DNA of 64,000 nt from assembly GCA_963377175.1 (NCBI GenBank), contig CAUJNA010002179.1, positions 297,501-361,500 on the forward strand, given 5' to 3'. Positions 36,264 through 47,720 of the stretch are shown here, piece by piece (position 1 is the first letter of the stretch; each line of letters starts with the position of its first letter). Source of the stretch: Effrenium voratum (Eukaryota > Sar > Dinophyceae > Suessiales > Symbiodiniaceae). The notes below the pieces were generated by a model, which saw only the letters and a list, made by a program, of their open reading frames with translations, had not been told where the DNA came from and did not search any database. Both the position numbers and the translations under genes were made by a program.

Positions 36264-38258
36264 CCCTACATTAGTTGAGGCCTTGCCAAAAAGAACCCCC
36301 CCAAGAGTGAAGGAAACTCAGTCCAGGTAATGACCCCCTTATTTTGGGTAATGACCAACCATTTTTGAAGGGTCATGGAGACTCCAGTTACTGCCTTCTC
36401 CGAGTCCAAGAAACAAATCCCAGCACGGCCACTTGGAATGAAATATTCCTGTTGACCCACCTATAGTAAACAGTCATAACAAGAGAAGCCAGAAGAACAC
36501 AGAAGTAATATACATGAACACCCAATGAAAGTTGTTGTGCCAGTTGGCAAGTATATCAATTTTGTCTTTAGTTAGAGACCCAGCTGTTAATACGGGGAAG
36601 CCTTGCATGTGGGAAGACTCTGCATGAGAATGCTTTTGCATGGACAAAGAGGTTTACATGAGACGCATCGCCTGACGGTTGAAGACCCTTGAGTCATAAG
36701 GAAGGACATATTAGGCCAGACAGTAAAAACCGCGAGTTGGTTCACCTCTCCTCTGTCTTCACCCATCTTTACGTGTGACGGATCTTCCCGTGGCTTCCCT
36801 TGACCGAAAAGGGTAACCTTGCCTTTTCCTATGCCATGCAATCGCTCAAGGGACGGGTGGCCTTCTGTCCGTGTCCACCTGTCCAGAGAAAACTTACATA
36901 CCCTAAGGGTCCCGGCGGTGTTTTGGGCCCTCCAAATGGGTTGTTGCGGGCCCTGGAGGAATTGGCCGGGGTTCTCCATAAAAGGGTCCGGAAATCTGCA
37001 TTGCAGGGGTCATGACGTTTAGAAAGGAAAAGAGGGGACAGGGGAAAGAAGTAAAGGGATGAGAGCGTTCAGTCTCAGTGCGGTGTCAGTCTCAGTGATG
37101 AATGACGGACGGAGAGGGATATGAAAACAAAGAAGAGAGCCAGCCCTCTCTTTCTCGCCTCCAAAAGACCACAAATAGAAAAGAGGCGAGACAGAGATAC
37201 AAGGACATAATCTCCGAGACTTCTCTGCGGCGCACGGAGTTAACCCGCTGTCATCTCTATGCTGCATCCAGAAGTTTCTAACATTCACTTTCTCTGTTGT
37301 AATTACCATATCTTCTTTCATATGTCCAGTAGTGATAGCTTCCCTTCAAAATCAACAGGGGAACATAAAGGACACATTCACGTCAGAAATTCGGAAAAGA
37401 AGGCTCGCTCCACCCCGTCGACCGTTAGACGACAGGAACAAGCCAAAATCCGCCTCCACGGGATCCAAGCCGTCGGGGCCCATGCGCTCCTCTTTGCTCA
37501 TGCTGTACATGGCCTGGGATCGGCCATGATCCTCCGATTTTTCGGGACCCTCGCTGATATCCTCAGTGGCCCTAAGGACCTGGACAGAAAAACGGTGAGC
37601 CTTTTAGGATGGGTCGTTTTTTGGTTTACGGTCCTGAAAGGACCCTCATGACAAGTGGTCTAAAGGATCCACAGACTAAGGGTGGTACTTCCCACAGGCT
37701 GCCTAAGCCACAAAACTTCCCAAACCCGAAACGGGCTCCCGAAACAACCCGGCAACGCCCACCCTCTTTGTACTGGCCCTCAAATGGGATTCCATAAGCG
37801 TTGGTTTCCCGCCCTTTAAGAACCCTCGCCTTCAAAAGGGGGGTCTAAAAGGCGACAAGTTGAAAACACAATTTGTGGGTTTGCCTTTTGGGAGGTTTTA
37901 AACGGGAGACATTTCGCGCTTTTTGGGGAGCAAAAGCTCCATGGCAAGTCGTTTTGATAGCCTTGGGGTAAAACTGTCAGGTTCTGAGGGTCCCCCTTCA
38001 GACAAACCCACATCATGGCGACAATGGTTTCATTTCGCGGGCATGATTTCGTTCATCAGTGCAGTGTGTGTGTGTGCTTTGCTTCACCTTGGTTGCCTGG
38101 TTTGATGGTTGGCTGTTCAGTCTTTGTCTGGCCTAAGACTCAATTGGAAGCCGGTCTGGACAAACAAAACAACGCCGGTTTGACTCGCACAGAACCTGTG
38201 CTGGTGGCCGGACACTCTGCCCATGGAAGCAGGATTCAAGGCGGTCGGCTCTGGCTGC

Positions 38259-38370
38259 CCCTGTGGATGGACGAAAATCATTTCGCACCACCTAAGGAAA
38301 GAAACGGAATGAGGACTCCCCTGTTTCCCATGGAATCAAAGTGGCGCAGGATCTTGCCCATCCACGTGCT
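38259..38370. repeat. MITE-like family A copy
   Basis: CCCTGTGGATGGACGAAAAT at the left and GGATCTTGCCCATCCACGTG at the right, with the usual CCACCTAAGGAAAG interior. Confidence 0.65.
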
Positions 38371-39243
38371 TGGAACGGAAGTGATGTACGTACTAAGCTC
38401 GAGTGGCTCGCACGACGAAGACTCGCGCTCATCCTTTCGACAAACAAGCCAGCAGTCTATTTTAGAAGGCATCCCTTCTATTTGGGGGAACCCCGGATGA
38501 ATTGGGTGTCAGATTCTCAGGGTGTGGCACACCCATGAATCCTACTCCGAGGCCGGCAGCATGTCAACTTCGGATTTCTCTGCAGTATGGAGTTCATTCC
38601 TTTTAGGGGTGGAGCCTCAAGGCCAAACTTGGCGTTCACAAGGCTTTAACACTTGGATATGGCAGCAAGTCGTATGGCTAGTTGAATTGCAGCACAAAAA
38701 AACCGGCTAGCCCCAGGTTGCTACCGTTGCGATTAGACCAGAAATTCACCCTAAGGGTGGCTCAAAAGACCCGTCGTGCGACTCCATGCACACCCGGATC
38801 TGTGTGGCGTTTTTAAAGGAACCCCGAAAATGATGAACACCAACGGGTACCCTCAAAAAAAGGACACACAAGGTGCTTCTGGATGGCCATCCAGCGAGAT
38901 AACCTTCCCGAACCTTTCTGAACAAAAGGTTGGCTTGTGCTCATTGGAGCCCACTTTTTCAAGGACTGTACTGGCCCAAATCTGGGGGTACACACAAGAT
39001 CTAGCATATGCTCCGGGCCTGGTCCCTATTTGTCTACCTGGCCCCAAAGGAACTACCCAACAAACACGAGTTGGGAAACCCCCAACCAACAAATAACAAA
39101 TATTCAAAGGAAAAAAGAAAAAGCAAAAACCAACAAATAATAATGTTTAAAAGAAAAAAGAAAAAGCAAAAAAAACAAACATCTACCTACTTCTCTCCTT
39201 CCCCTCGGAGTCTTGCAACCCTTCGGGGCCATAGGGCTCTCAC

Positions 39244-39316
39244 CGCTCAACTCGTCAACTCGGCCGCCGGCTTCGACCAAAGAGACCGGCTGCATGTCCT
39301 GGACGGGTCGAGCCAT
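39244..39316 (-). CDS. Candidate host exon
   Basis: Minus-strand frame beginning MARPVQDMQPVSLVEAGG, ending at a consensus GTGAGA donor just beyond 39244. G/C-ending codons give it a coding look that its surroundings lack. It could be a first coding exon since it starts with ATG. No family recognised. A family B element lies 37 bp upstream at 39354-39460. Confidence 0.4.
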
Positions 39317-39353
39317 GGCGCATTGGTTAGATACCGCCTATGCCAGGAGTGCA

Positions 39354-39460
39354 TACCTGGAGTCTCCATGGCCCTTTGGAACAAATATGGCTGGTCGTTA
39401 CCCAAAAGAAGGAAATGGGTCAGGGACCCATCTTTACTTCGGGTCAGGAGACTCCAGGTA
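39354..39460. repeat. MITE-like family B copy
   Basis: TACCTGGAGTCTCCATGGCC at the left and GGTCAGGAGACTCCAGGTA at the right. Confidence 0.75.
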
Positions 39461-40209
39461 CTGCCTTACAAGCATACGTTGGTGGACCTGAACCCTCAAA
39501 CTACCCCAACAACAAGAGAACTTACCACTACCAGGGAATCCAAAGGCCGACGCCTTAAACCGACTCCTTGGTGACGCCTCGCCATTTCTGCCTTTGCGAC
39601 AAAGCACAACCACACAGTTAAGAGGCGTGTACTGCCTTACAAGCTTTTAGTGGTGGACCTGAACCCTCAAACTAACCCAAAAACCAAAAAACGAACTCAA
39701 AGCATAGTTTTGGGGCAATAACTCATATTTAATGTGAGGGTTTAGGTAGAGGCATTGATACCCCCTTACCTGACAACGCCCTTCACACACGACTCTCTGA
39801 AGCTTTGGGTAGGTCTTACTATACACTCCATGAAGTCATACCATGAGTGAAATCAACGCCGCATTACCGAAATGTCAACAAACATGTAAGCTACAATGTT
39901 TGTTTGCGTCAGCTTCTCCCGGGGTTGAGTTTACGTAGTACAATGGAGCGAGCCTGGTTTAGCCCCGACAGGCAATATTGCCCCCCTAACCATGCATTTA
40001 AGCATGCTACAAACCGCCCAAGAACAATTTGAGGATGGGTGGAGGCTCGATTTGGGATTGCATTGCTCAAAACACGTGTGTGGATGTTCTGCCCCGTGGT
40101 GCAAGAATGATGCTTGTTTACAGCATGTTCTAAACATCTGTAGTTACGTATGTGCACAGTCACAAAAAAAGACGGCATCGTTTACCATCCCTAGCACCGT
40201 TTGGAACCC

Positions 40210-40385
40210 CGCATCACTGGTTGAAGTTGGTTTAAGGATGGGTGGGTGGGTTTCAGACAGGTTTAGGGTGGGTTTGCTTTTGGCATGGATTTAGAGCTGG
40301 TTTGGGTGGGTTCAAGGTGGGTTAAGGGTTCAGGGTTGGTGCAGTGGGTTTAGGGTGGTTCGGGAAGGGTTTAGAGTTGGTTCGG
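40210..40385. repeat. Degenerate GGTTTAGGGTGGG-type repeats
   Basis: About a dozen irregular copies of words such as GGTTTAGGGTGGG, GGTTTGGGTGGG and GGTTCAAGGTGGG. Some contain TTTAGGG, a telomere-type word, but the spacing is irregular, so it may just be a decayed minisatellite. Confidence 0.55.
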
Positions 40386-40732
40386 AGGAGGGGGGGGTGC
40401 TGGAAGCGGCTCCCAGAAAATCCAAAAAACGAACGTCTGGGGGAAAATGTTCAGGGCCTGGTGCGTTGAGCCCGCATTTGCCCTGGTTGCTCCCTCCCTG
40501 AGCCAAGGGAAGTGAACTGAAAGGCCAAACTATACTGCGCTGTCCCCACATCCCCTGCCAAAAGTGAAACTTTCAGTGAGCTATTTGACACCCAACCACC
40601 TTCACCTACCAAAAGCCTACAAGCCTAAGGGCACGGCTGGGAACCGGCAAGAATATGGGTGCTTTGTTTTGTGTTAGACCCCCATGACCAGGGTGCTCTT
40701 TTGGCTTCGTAGAAAGGGGCACCCTTCTCACT

Positions 40733-40840
40733 TGGCTGACGTTGGAAGGGGAGCAACAACTTGAACATTAGTAGTTGAGTGGGGATGTCCCACTAAACCA
40801 CAATAAGCAAATATGCAAAATGTTTCCTAACAACAACCAT
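40733..40840. repeat. Dispersed repeat F copy
   Basis: TTGGCTGACGTTGGAAGGGG, CCCACTAAACCACAATAAGC and TTTCCTAACAACAACCATG in the family order. Confidence 0.6.
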
Positions 40841-41218
40841 GCTCAGAAGGAACCGAGCATATGGGGTGAAATCCGGGTTCGAAGCCTGATACATTGGGTC
40901 TGGGTCGCAGGTTGCGCGACCTCCTTGGTCGCTGCACTCCGAACATGAGGCAAATGTTTGCCCTTAGGTGTCCGGGGTGAAAAACCAGAGTGGTTTCCAA
41001 TAAATCTCTCCTAAAGCAACCGATTGCACGTTACCCATTCCTGCGCCATAGGAATAACTCCAGGGTATCTAAAGGCAGCTGGGTTGAATCCAAATCAATG
41101 GGTTCCAATGGCAGAAACGTGAATTCATGTCCAATCCGAACCCTTGGATTCGAAGTGGAGTGGCTCGTTTGTTTGTTACGTTTCGGTGGCTAGGGAAACT
41201 TCACAAGGAACGCCTCAC

Positions 41219-41368
41219 CCGGGTATTCTGGCCGCTCTTGCCCCAGAGGCGTCGCTTCTCCTCCTCCGGGACCTCGCCCTCGCCCTCGCCCTCGCCCTGC
41301 TCCGCGGCCTTCTTGGCTTCTTCCTCCTGGAAGGAGTCGATTTCCCGATGCAAATGCCGCACCCAATG
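41219..41368 (-). CDS. Host internal exon, 50 codons
   Basis: On the minus strand a TAG acceptor precedes HWVRHLHREIDSFQEEEA, then an acidic Gly-Glu repeat (EQGEGEGEGEVPEEEK), then RLWGKSGQNTR and a GTGAGG donor. Exactly 150 nt, phase 0 at both ends, with high-GC codons. This is the clearest exon in the flank. The protein family is not recognised. A family B element begins 15 bp upstream of the acceptor. Confidence 0.6.
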
Positions 41369-41383
41369 CTATGGTGTCAACCA

Positions 41384-41478
41384 TGCCTGGAGTCTCCATG
41401 ACCATTTAAAAAATGGGGTCATGACTCAAAATAAGGGGGTCATGGACCCACTTTTAAGGGTCATGGAGACTTCAGGTG
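41384..41478. repeat. MITE-like family B copy
   Basis: TGCCTGGAGTCTCCATGACC at the left and GGGTCATGGAGACTTCAGGT at the right. It lies within the intron just upstream of the exon at 41219-41368. Confidence 0.75.
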
Positions 41479-42189
41479 GATTTTCTGCTCCCCTGCTCAA
41501 AGTTTAACTTGTAGTGGTTTAATTGGAAAACCCATTCGTTGGCAAAAAGTTAAAGTCCTAACATCCAAGCAACAAGAACCAAATGTTATGGCTTCACCCA
41601 TGGATTCATTGCGTGGTTTTCATGATGTCGCAACCATCCACAGTACAATCCAGTTAAGTAATTAAAAGGAATCCTAGCGGTCGAACAAATGGGCTCATGT
41701 CCTTTGTGTTGAGGCGACAGGTACTGTTGGAGTGGGAAAGGGAAACCAAATGCGACAAACCATTGCCATTTTGGGGGTTCCAGAAGCTAGTTTGACACAC
41801 ACTCAAATGGTTGCCTACAGTGGTGTCTGGCCCAACTACTTGGGAGATTGTAAGGTAGAAGGGATCATTATTGCAATTGCAAGTTGGGCTTGACGCTCCA
41901 GTCGCTCCAGTGCCGCAAGCCATCCCCCTATAAAGAATATCCCTTGTGGTTTCCTTTGAGTTGAAGGAAACCCCCAAACATTCCCAACACCGGGAGTCGG
42001 TGTCATTCCCTAGCCATCGCACCAGCAAAGAGTTTGGGAGCTTGTGACGGGTCCAAAGCTGAGAGAACTCAACCAGGGCTCGGTGGATCGTCGCCCAAAT
42101 CTGTTGGCGGAAACTGAGCTGGACTTCCTCGTGGGGGCTGGGAAAAGGGGGGGAGAGGGAGCCCAAATTAAGCCCCCTAAGCCCTCAAT

Positions 42190-42350
42190 AAGCCCTTTGT
42201 AAGGCCTCCCTCCGCAGCCGCATGACTTCCTGACCCCGAAAGACGGGCGGTTTCAGGACAGGGGAGGGGGCCCTGGCGGCCTGACAAGGCGGCCACCACC
42301 GTTTCTGGTGGCCGGGGTGACTTCGTGTCCAGTGCTCACACGCACTCAGG
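42190..42350 (-). CDS. Possible host exon
   Basis: After a CTAGCAG acceptor-like site the minus strand encodes DAALSACEHWTRSHPGHQKR, then a proline-rich part and EVMRLRREALQRAY before a stop. Codon use is GC-rich. No GT donor is evident; the lower end overlaps a family E-like repeat. The family C element at 42363 lies about 13 bp upstream. Weak call. Confidence 0.3.
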
Positions 42351-42362
42351 GCAGCATCTCTG

Positions 42363-42463
42363 CTAGGTCCTCCACTAGAGACTGTTTCTCTGTAGTCTAG
42401 TTGAGTAGAAAAACCCTCCCCCAAAAAAGAAACGGTAAAAGGGCACCTAGCTGGGGGACCTAG
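42363..42463. repeat. MITE-like family C copy
   Basis: CTAGGTCCTCCACTAG at the left and CTGGGGGACCTAG at the right, 101 bp. Confidence 0.75.
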
Positions 42464-42994
42464 TCTGGCTTGATCCCAAGGCACACTACTTGGAGGAGCC
42501 TGGCGTCCGGAATTGCTTCTTCGCCTGCTGGAAAGAATAAACATAGTTGGCAGCAGTGAAATTGATGTCCCTTTAAACCATCAAGGGAAAACTTATTTTT
42601 TGGGGAAAACATGGAAGCTGGGTATAAGAGGGAACAGCCCGGAGCTGGACGTCGGCGTCCTCTTCCTTCTTCTTTTGTATGGCCTGCGGTCGAATCAACG
42701 AGCGCGTGGTTTTGATTAGACACGAGAGGAGGTTTTGTAACTTGCGGTCCGTTTGCCCAGTTCAGACACACACCTAGGGATTTCCTATATAGCGATAAGT
42801 CCAATGGGAATCCAGAATAAACATGTTTCCTATTGGGAACCCAAGAATTGTTGGAACATGGAAGTGCACAGACCCCGGCTGGAAGACCGCGACTTTGAAA
42901 ATGGAGCCAGTGCACCCCTGTTTGGAGGGTAAACCCGTAGGTGGTTCGTAGGTGTCCAACCCCCATTTAATAGTTTGAACCTGGGGTGAGTCAG

Positions 42995-43119
42995 TACTGT
43001 GGATGGACGAAATCCTGCACCGGCTAAGAAACCCTGGAATGATGATGATTCCCCTGCAAATACCGACAAACAATGGCTTCAACCATGGCTTCAAAGTGGC
43101 GCAAGATTTCCTCCACAGA
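42995..43119. repeat. MITE-like family A copy
   Basis: TACTGTGGATGGACGAAATC at the left; the right end is worn (GCAAGATTTCCTCCACAGAA). The interior has AAACAATGGCTTCAACCATG. Confidence 0.75.
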
Positions 43120-43839
43120 ACAAGGCCGCATCCCAAACTTCCCGTGGCTTTTTGGGGAAGAAAAAAACGCTTTTCCCAGCTCCAGCACTCATGGACCCAA
43201 GCAGTAGCTAGGAGCATTTGAATAGATTGCGACGAGCCCTGGTTCTCCAAACAAAGTGCAGTGGATCCATTTACCAGGCGGTGGTGTAGGTAACCAGGGG
43301 CTCGCCATCCTTTAACCAAAACAAACGGAAAATCGTTGATTGCCTACTAGAAGGTAACTGGGATCCATTGGGAAAAAGGCAATTGACATGCACAGGTGTG
43401 TGAAAAATGGTTGGTCCCCAAAAAGAAGAGGCGGTGGGCAGAACTGAAAGGGGTCCAAAAAGGAACCAACCATATGGAGGTGTGTTTTTTTCCGAGAGTA
43501 CCCACTCAATGAATTGTTTAAAGGGAAACCAGACGGAAGCCACTTGTTGTTTCTTGTTTATCCTGTTTTCTTTTTTTAGGGGGGTCCCCTATTTTGACAC
43601 AGACCCATCTCGTTCACAATCCCTACCAGTGATGTCCACTGCAACCTCGGCCTGAAACGGGGGCGTCAGGCAAGCCCTCGGCCCGTGCCCCTTGCTCGGG
43701 TGGAGGAAGAAGCGCCCGAACGATTTCACTTGTTTCACTTGGTATATATGGGCTGTATACTCACATGCACATGTATTGCCAGGAAGCGATTTTCCCAATG
43801 TCACAAAGCTCAAAAAGGAGCCCGGCCAAACAACAAGTG

Positions 43840-44330
43840 CAACCCTCTCCTGTTGGTCTCCACTCTGAACCAATGGTAAACACGGTGCCGTTGAACAAGA
43901 CTCCCCCTCCTGTTGGTGTCCCTTCCATCTTAAGCCAACGAAAAGAACGTCAAATAAAACACCCCCACCTTTGGTTGCAAAACATGGTACCGTCAAACGA
44001 AACACCCCCTCCTTTTGGTTTCCCTTCAAACTAACGCAAAGCATGGCACCGTCGAAAAGCGACACCATCTCTACTCAGTATGCCTTTCAATCAACGGGAA
44101 AAGACAAGGTATCGGCAAACGAAACACTCCCTCTTTCTTTGGTGTCCCTGTAGACTAACGCAAAAAACATGGGCAGCGGCAAAACAACCCCCCCACGCCC
44201 CATGAAAATAAATCTGGCTTCTCCTTAGACTGACACAAAAAAACTGGGAGCGGCAAAAACAAACCACCCCCATGAACACCAAAATCCTCCAGGCTGACAT
44301 GAAACACTCCCTCCTTCTGGTGTCTCTTTC
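43840..44330. repeat. Diverged minisatellite of about 60-70 bp units
   Basis: Seven or so irregular units share CATGG(C/T)ACCGTC, GAAACACCCCCTCC, TTTTGG and TTTCCCTTCAAACT. They keep the same order but vary in length. No coding role seen. Confidence 0.6.
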
Positions 44331-44378
44331 GACAATCCCCACAACTCCCAAGCTCACATGTCACGCTTGGCGTTTCGA

Positions 44379-44511
44379 GCGATCCGAGTCACCGGGCCCT
44401 TTGGATGAGGTGCTTCATGAAGTGCTGGACTCCCTCCTGCCCCGAGCTCATTCGACGTCACGGAGTGACTCGTTGGGGGAAGCCACGGGGGCTCTCAGAA
44501 AGAAGCTTTGA
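44379..44511 (+). CDS. Possible host terminal exon
   Basis: A plus-strand frame with RSESPGPLDEVLHEVLDSLL, then RAHSTSRSDSLGEATGALRK and a TGA stop at 44509-44511. TTCGAG precedes it as a possible acceptor. GC-rich codons suggest a real C-terminus. A family B element begins 16 bp after the stop. Not recognised. Confidence 0.35.
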
Positions 44512-44527
44512 AAAAAGAGTCGTGGTA

Positions 44528-44610
44528 TACCTGGAGTCTCCATGACCCTTTAAAAATGGTTCATTATCCAAAATGAGGGGTCATGGAAGGGGTCATGGAG
44601 ACTCCAGGTA
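44528..44610. repeat. MITE-like family B copy, short
   Basis: TACCTGGAGTCTCCATGACC at the left and GGTCATGGAGACTCCAGGTA at the right are perfect inverted repeats; 83 bp in all, an internally deleted copy. Confidence 0.85.
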
Positions 44611-45571
44611 CCGGAAAAAGGTCCATGGACCATAGCAACCCTAAGCAAAGAAAGCGGTTTTTTGACGATGGCACATGAAAACAATATCCATTTAATTCAA
44701 GGGCATTCCCAGGCAGTCTTGGAGGTATGGATGCTTAAACGCACCACCCCCACTAAGGAAGCTCATATTAATTTGGTCTCAATAGCAATGGATAAAACCA
44801 AAAGGAGTCTTTTGGCGTTCCTTTAAAGCCAAGCCAGGGTACCAACTGAAGAATTTGCGTACACACACACACATCCATTCCCATGTTAAACTGGCTAAGG
44901 GGACACCCCCCGAGCTGGCTGATCGATCTCTGCTCATCCCCCCAAACCTGCCAGCAGCCAAAACATTTCGGCATGGTGCCGTTTTGTTTTTCTTGGTGGC
45001 CTTATTTGGCCTCCCCTCTCGTTTTTCCCCCAGATTCCACGATGTTCGTTAGCGAATGGAAGTTTACATATTGGTTCTTAAGGATCCCTGCTAAAAGTTA
45101 AACACGTATGATATGTCGTGAATTCCCCACTCCAGAAGTCATGGGTTTGTCTCGAAACAAGAATCGGAACCTGTCGGAACCCTCAAAATGGATGGCTTCC
45201 CTTTTGGTGTCCCATTTGAACAAAGCGACAAAATCATGCAAACCATGCTGAAACCGTGCCCTGGGGTTCAACCCCCATTAAAACAAAGGTTGACCCAATT
45301 TAGATGGTGACAATCCTTAGGTTAAAAAATGGTGGTTATATGAACCCCCATTGTTTTAATGGTGGAATGAACCTTTTCCACTCCGAGGCGCGGGGAGTTC
45401 CTTTCGGAAAGTCGCCGGGTGGGCGCAAGCGGGTGGCTGAGGCCGGATGCGGTATCTGTTTCTCGTTTTTCAACAAGGGCAGTATTTGTTCGGCTCTTCT
45501 GTACTGGCATTATTTTCTTCTTTGTTTTTTTTTAATATTTATTTTTCTTCTTCTTTGTTTTCTCTGCACAC

Positions 45572-45779
45572 GCTCCAGCTGGCCAGTGAAGTCTGCCAAG
45601 GTCGCGTTGGCCAGGACCGTTGGCTCGTCTGCGGGCTCCGAGGAGCAGCCTCTACAAGACTTCTTGCACAGCTGCGTGTCGGGACTGATCTTGGTGCTGC
45701 AGTTCTTGCACGCCACGTACACGGGGCTGCCAGCAATGGAGGTGAGCCACAAGCCGTGCAAGACCACCTCCACCTTCTG
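45572..45779 (-). CDS. Host exon resembling RPA1 C-terminal zinc region
   Basis: The minus strand after a CTCTCTCAG acceptor encodes KVEVVLHGLWLTSIAGSPVY, then VACKNCSTKISPDTQLCKKS with CRGC. It ends with ANATLADFTGQLE before a GTGTGC donor-like site. The cysteine pattern followed by a LADFTGQL strand resembles the C-terminal OB fold of replication protein A large subunits, a single-stranded-DNA-binding protein. The match is partial, so the family name is tentative, but the exon itself is convincing by codon use and borders. Confidence 0.5.
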
Positions 45780-45905
45780 CTGAGAGAGGCGCGCAAGGGC
45801 GCAAACTGACAACGGATTTTACAGCAACACACAAACTCTTCGTCGAAGCAGGTGAATACCATGCGTCTGTTGGCATGAACCAGGTGGATCATCAAAAAAC
45901 CATGG

Positions 45906-46012
45906 CTAGGTCCTCCAGTAGAGAGGTTAGAATAAGGGTACCCTTTTTTCCTGTAGTCTATTTTAGGGAAACCCTCCCAAAAAAAGGTCATGGATACTAC
46001 TGGGAGACCTAG
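45906..46012. repeat. MITE-like family C copy
   Basis: CTAGGTCCTCCAGTAGAG at the left and CTGGGAGACCTAG at the right. It lies about 125 bp upstream of the exon at 45572-45779. Confidence 0.75.
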
Positions 46013-46170
46013 ATGGTTGAAATCATGGGTCTGTTGGCATGAACCAGGGGGAGCATCCTTTCTTCCTGGAAACCCTATGCTTGGAAATCCTCGCAAAGCG
46101 GCACCCGAAGCGAAACAAACACCTCGGGCGCTTGGACTCGCCCCGGAAAACATGAGCTCAACAAAATATG

Positions 46171-46270
46171 TACCTGGAGTCTCCATGACCCGTACAAAAA
46201 ATCAGCTCATTGCCCCAAATAAGGGAGTCATGGACCTAGGTTTAAAGGGTCATGGGGAGACCCCACATAC
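46171..46270. repeat. MITE-like family B copy
   Basis: TACCTGGAGTCTCCATGACC at the left; the right end, GGGTCATGGGGAGACCCCAC, is worn. Confidence 0.65.
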
Positions 46271-47588
46271 TCAGTAGTGATAGATTCCGGTTAAAACCGA
46301 CAAGGAAAATTACAACATAGTCATGTCAGCAAATGCAAGAACATCGAGAAGTTTGGGTACGAAGCCGCAGGTTTCATACCCCTAAATTCTCGGGTGGACC
46401 TGTGTTGATCAGTTTGGGTTAGAGGTCTGGACAAAAAAAACAACAACTCCCGGCTAGCTACCAGAATGGGAACTGCCAGTGATGAGTGAAGGGTACATTG
46501 AAACCAGTCGCTTGCAACATGTACAGGCGCTGGTCTCAGTTAACAGCTGGGCCGCCACAAAATGGGAACAAACCCTTGGCTCCCACCACATGGGCTGGCT
46601 GTTGCCCCTGCAAACAGTTTAACCTTTTGTTGGTGAATGGGAAACACACACACGAACCCTCCGAAACGTTGAAGACGAATCTGGCTGGTGATTGACAACC
46701 TCTGCTTTGCTCAGTTGAGATCCATTGAGTATGTAAATGGTCGTCCAATGTCCTGATCGCTTGCGATCCGGCCCTTAAACCCAGCCAGTACTGTAAATAT
46801 CCAACCAACTCAGGTTCACCCCGGTTCCCTCAAGAGTGAAATACAGCCCCAACTAAGGGGGTGGCTACCGCCCAATCTATGAATCATGTTTAACTTCCTC
46901 CGCAGTTCCGGTCAGACCTCCGTCCCTAGGTGACCTTTTAGAAACACAGATGGGTTGCCCTGCAAAAGATCTTCTAAAAAAACAATCTATTTCTAACCAA
47001 ACTAACCTAAAATGGACGGGTTCCCCTGGTACATGGCTTAAAACCCCCTCTAAACTGGTGGAACCCATCTTTCGATCCCCACAAACCTCTCAGACCTCGA
47101 ACCCGCCTCAAAGGCGGCCCGGGAAGAATCCCCCTGGAACTTCTCGAAGAACCTGGGCACCTTGGCAAAAAAAAAAAACTTCGGCCGCTGAGTCGCTGGA
47201 ACTTGAAGGGGTCTCCGTTTCACTGCAGAAGCCCTCGGCAAAAAGAAAGTTTGGTCGCAGGAACTCGAAGGGGTCTCCGTTTCGGGAAGTCGGGGCAAAA
47301 AAATGTTTGGTCGCTGAACTTGAACAGATCTCCCTATTGTTGGGAAGTAGGGGCAAAAAGAGTCCCCAACATCAGACTTCCGAGGTCGGAGAACTAGATT
47401 AGCCCTCAGGCCATATCCCCGGAGACCTTTTCCAGTCGCTGAACTCGGTTCGGGACGAAACTCCGTTGGGGTGCAAGGAGGGAATCGCTCTGTTCTTCCT
47501 TGTTTTCCGGTTTGCTCCCGCAAAGCAAATGCGGCACAAGGTTCACCGCTGGTTCTCTATTGTTGTTTCAGGATAGACGAAATACGGT

Positions 47589-47720
47589 GGACTGTGGATG
47601 AGAAAATCCTGTAATCACCACCTCAGAAAACCTGGAATGATGATTCCTTTGTAAATACCAACAAACGTTATGGTGTCAACCATGGCTTCAAAGTGGCACA
47701 TGATCTCGTCCATTCACAGA
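47589..47720. repeat. MITE-like family A copy
   Basis: GGACTGTGGATGAGAAAATC at the left and GATCTCGTCCATTCACAG at the right. Confidence 0.65.

Larger units (their letters stand above)
28202..39243. other. Right host flank, part 1: no convincing gene
   Basis: Mixed-GC DNA. From 29500 to 31400 there are overlapping open frames of 100-170 aa on both strands with repeated GCGATTGGAC-type words, but none has a recognisable domain, so I do not call them. MITE-like elements of families A, B, C, D and E occur and are listed. A short (TAA)n lies near 32090. A tRNA-like or SINE-like stretch may lie near 35896-35960, not strong enough to call. Confidence 0.55.

Noticed and set aside
40210..40385. Interstitial telomere
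   Set aside because: Only scattered TTTAGGG words occur in irregular G-rich repeats; no regular array.
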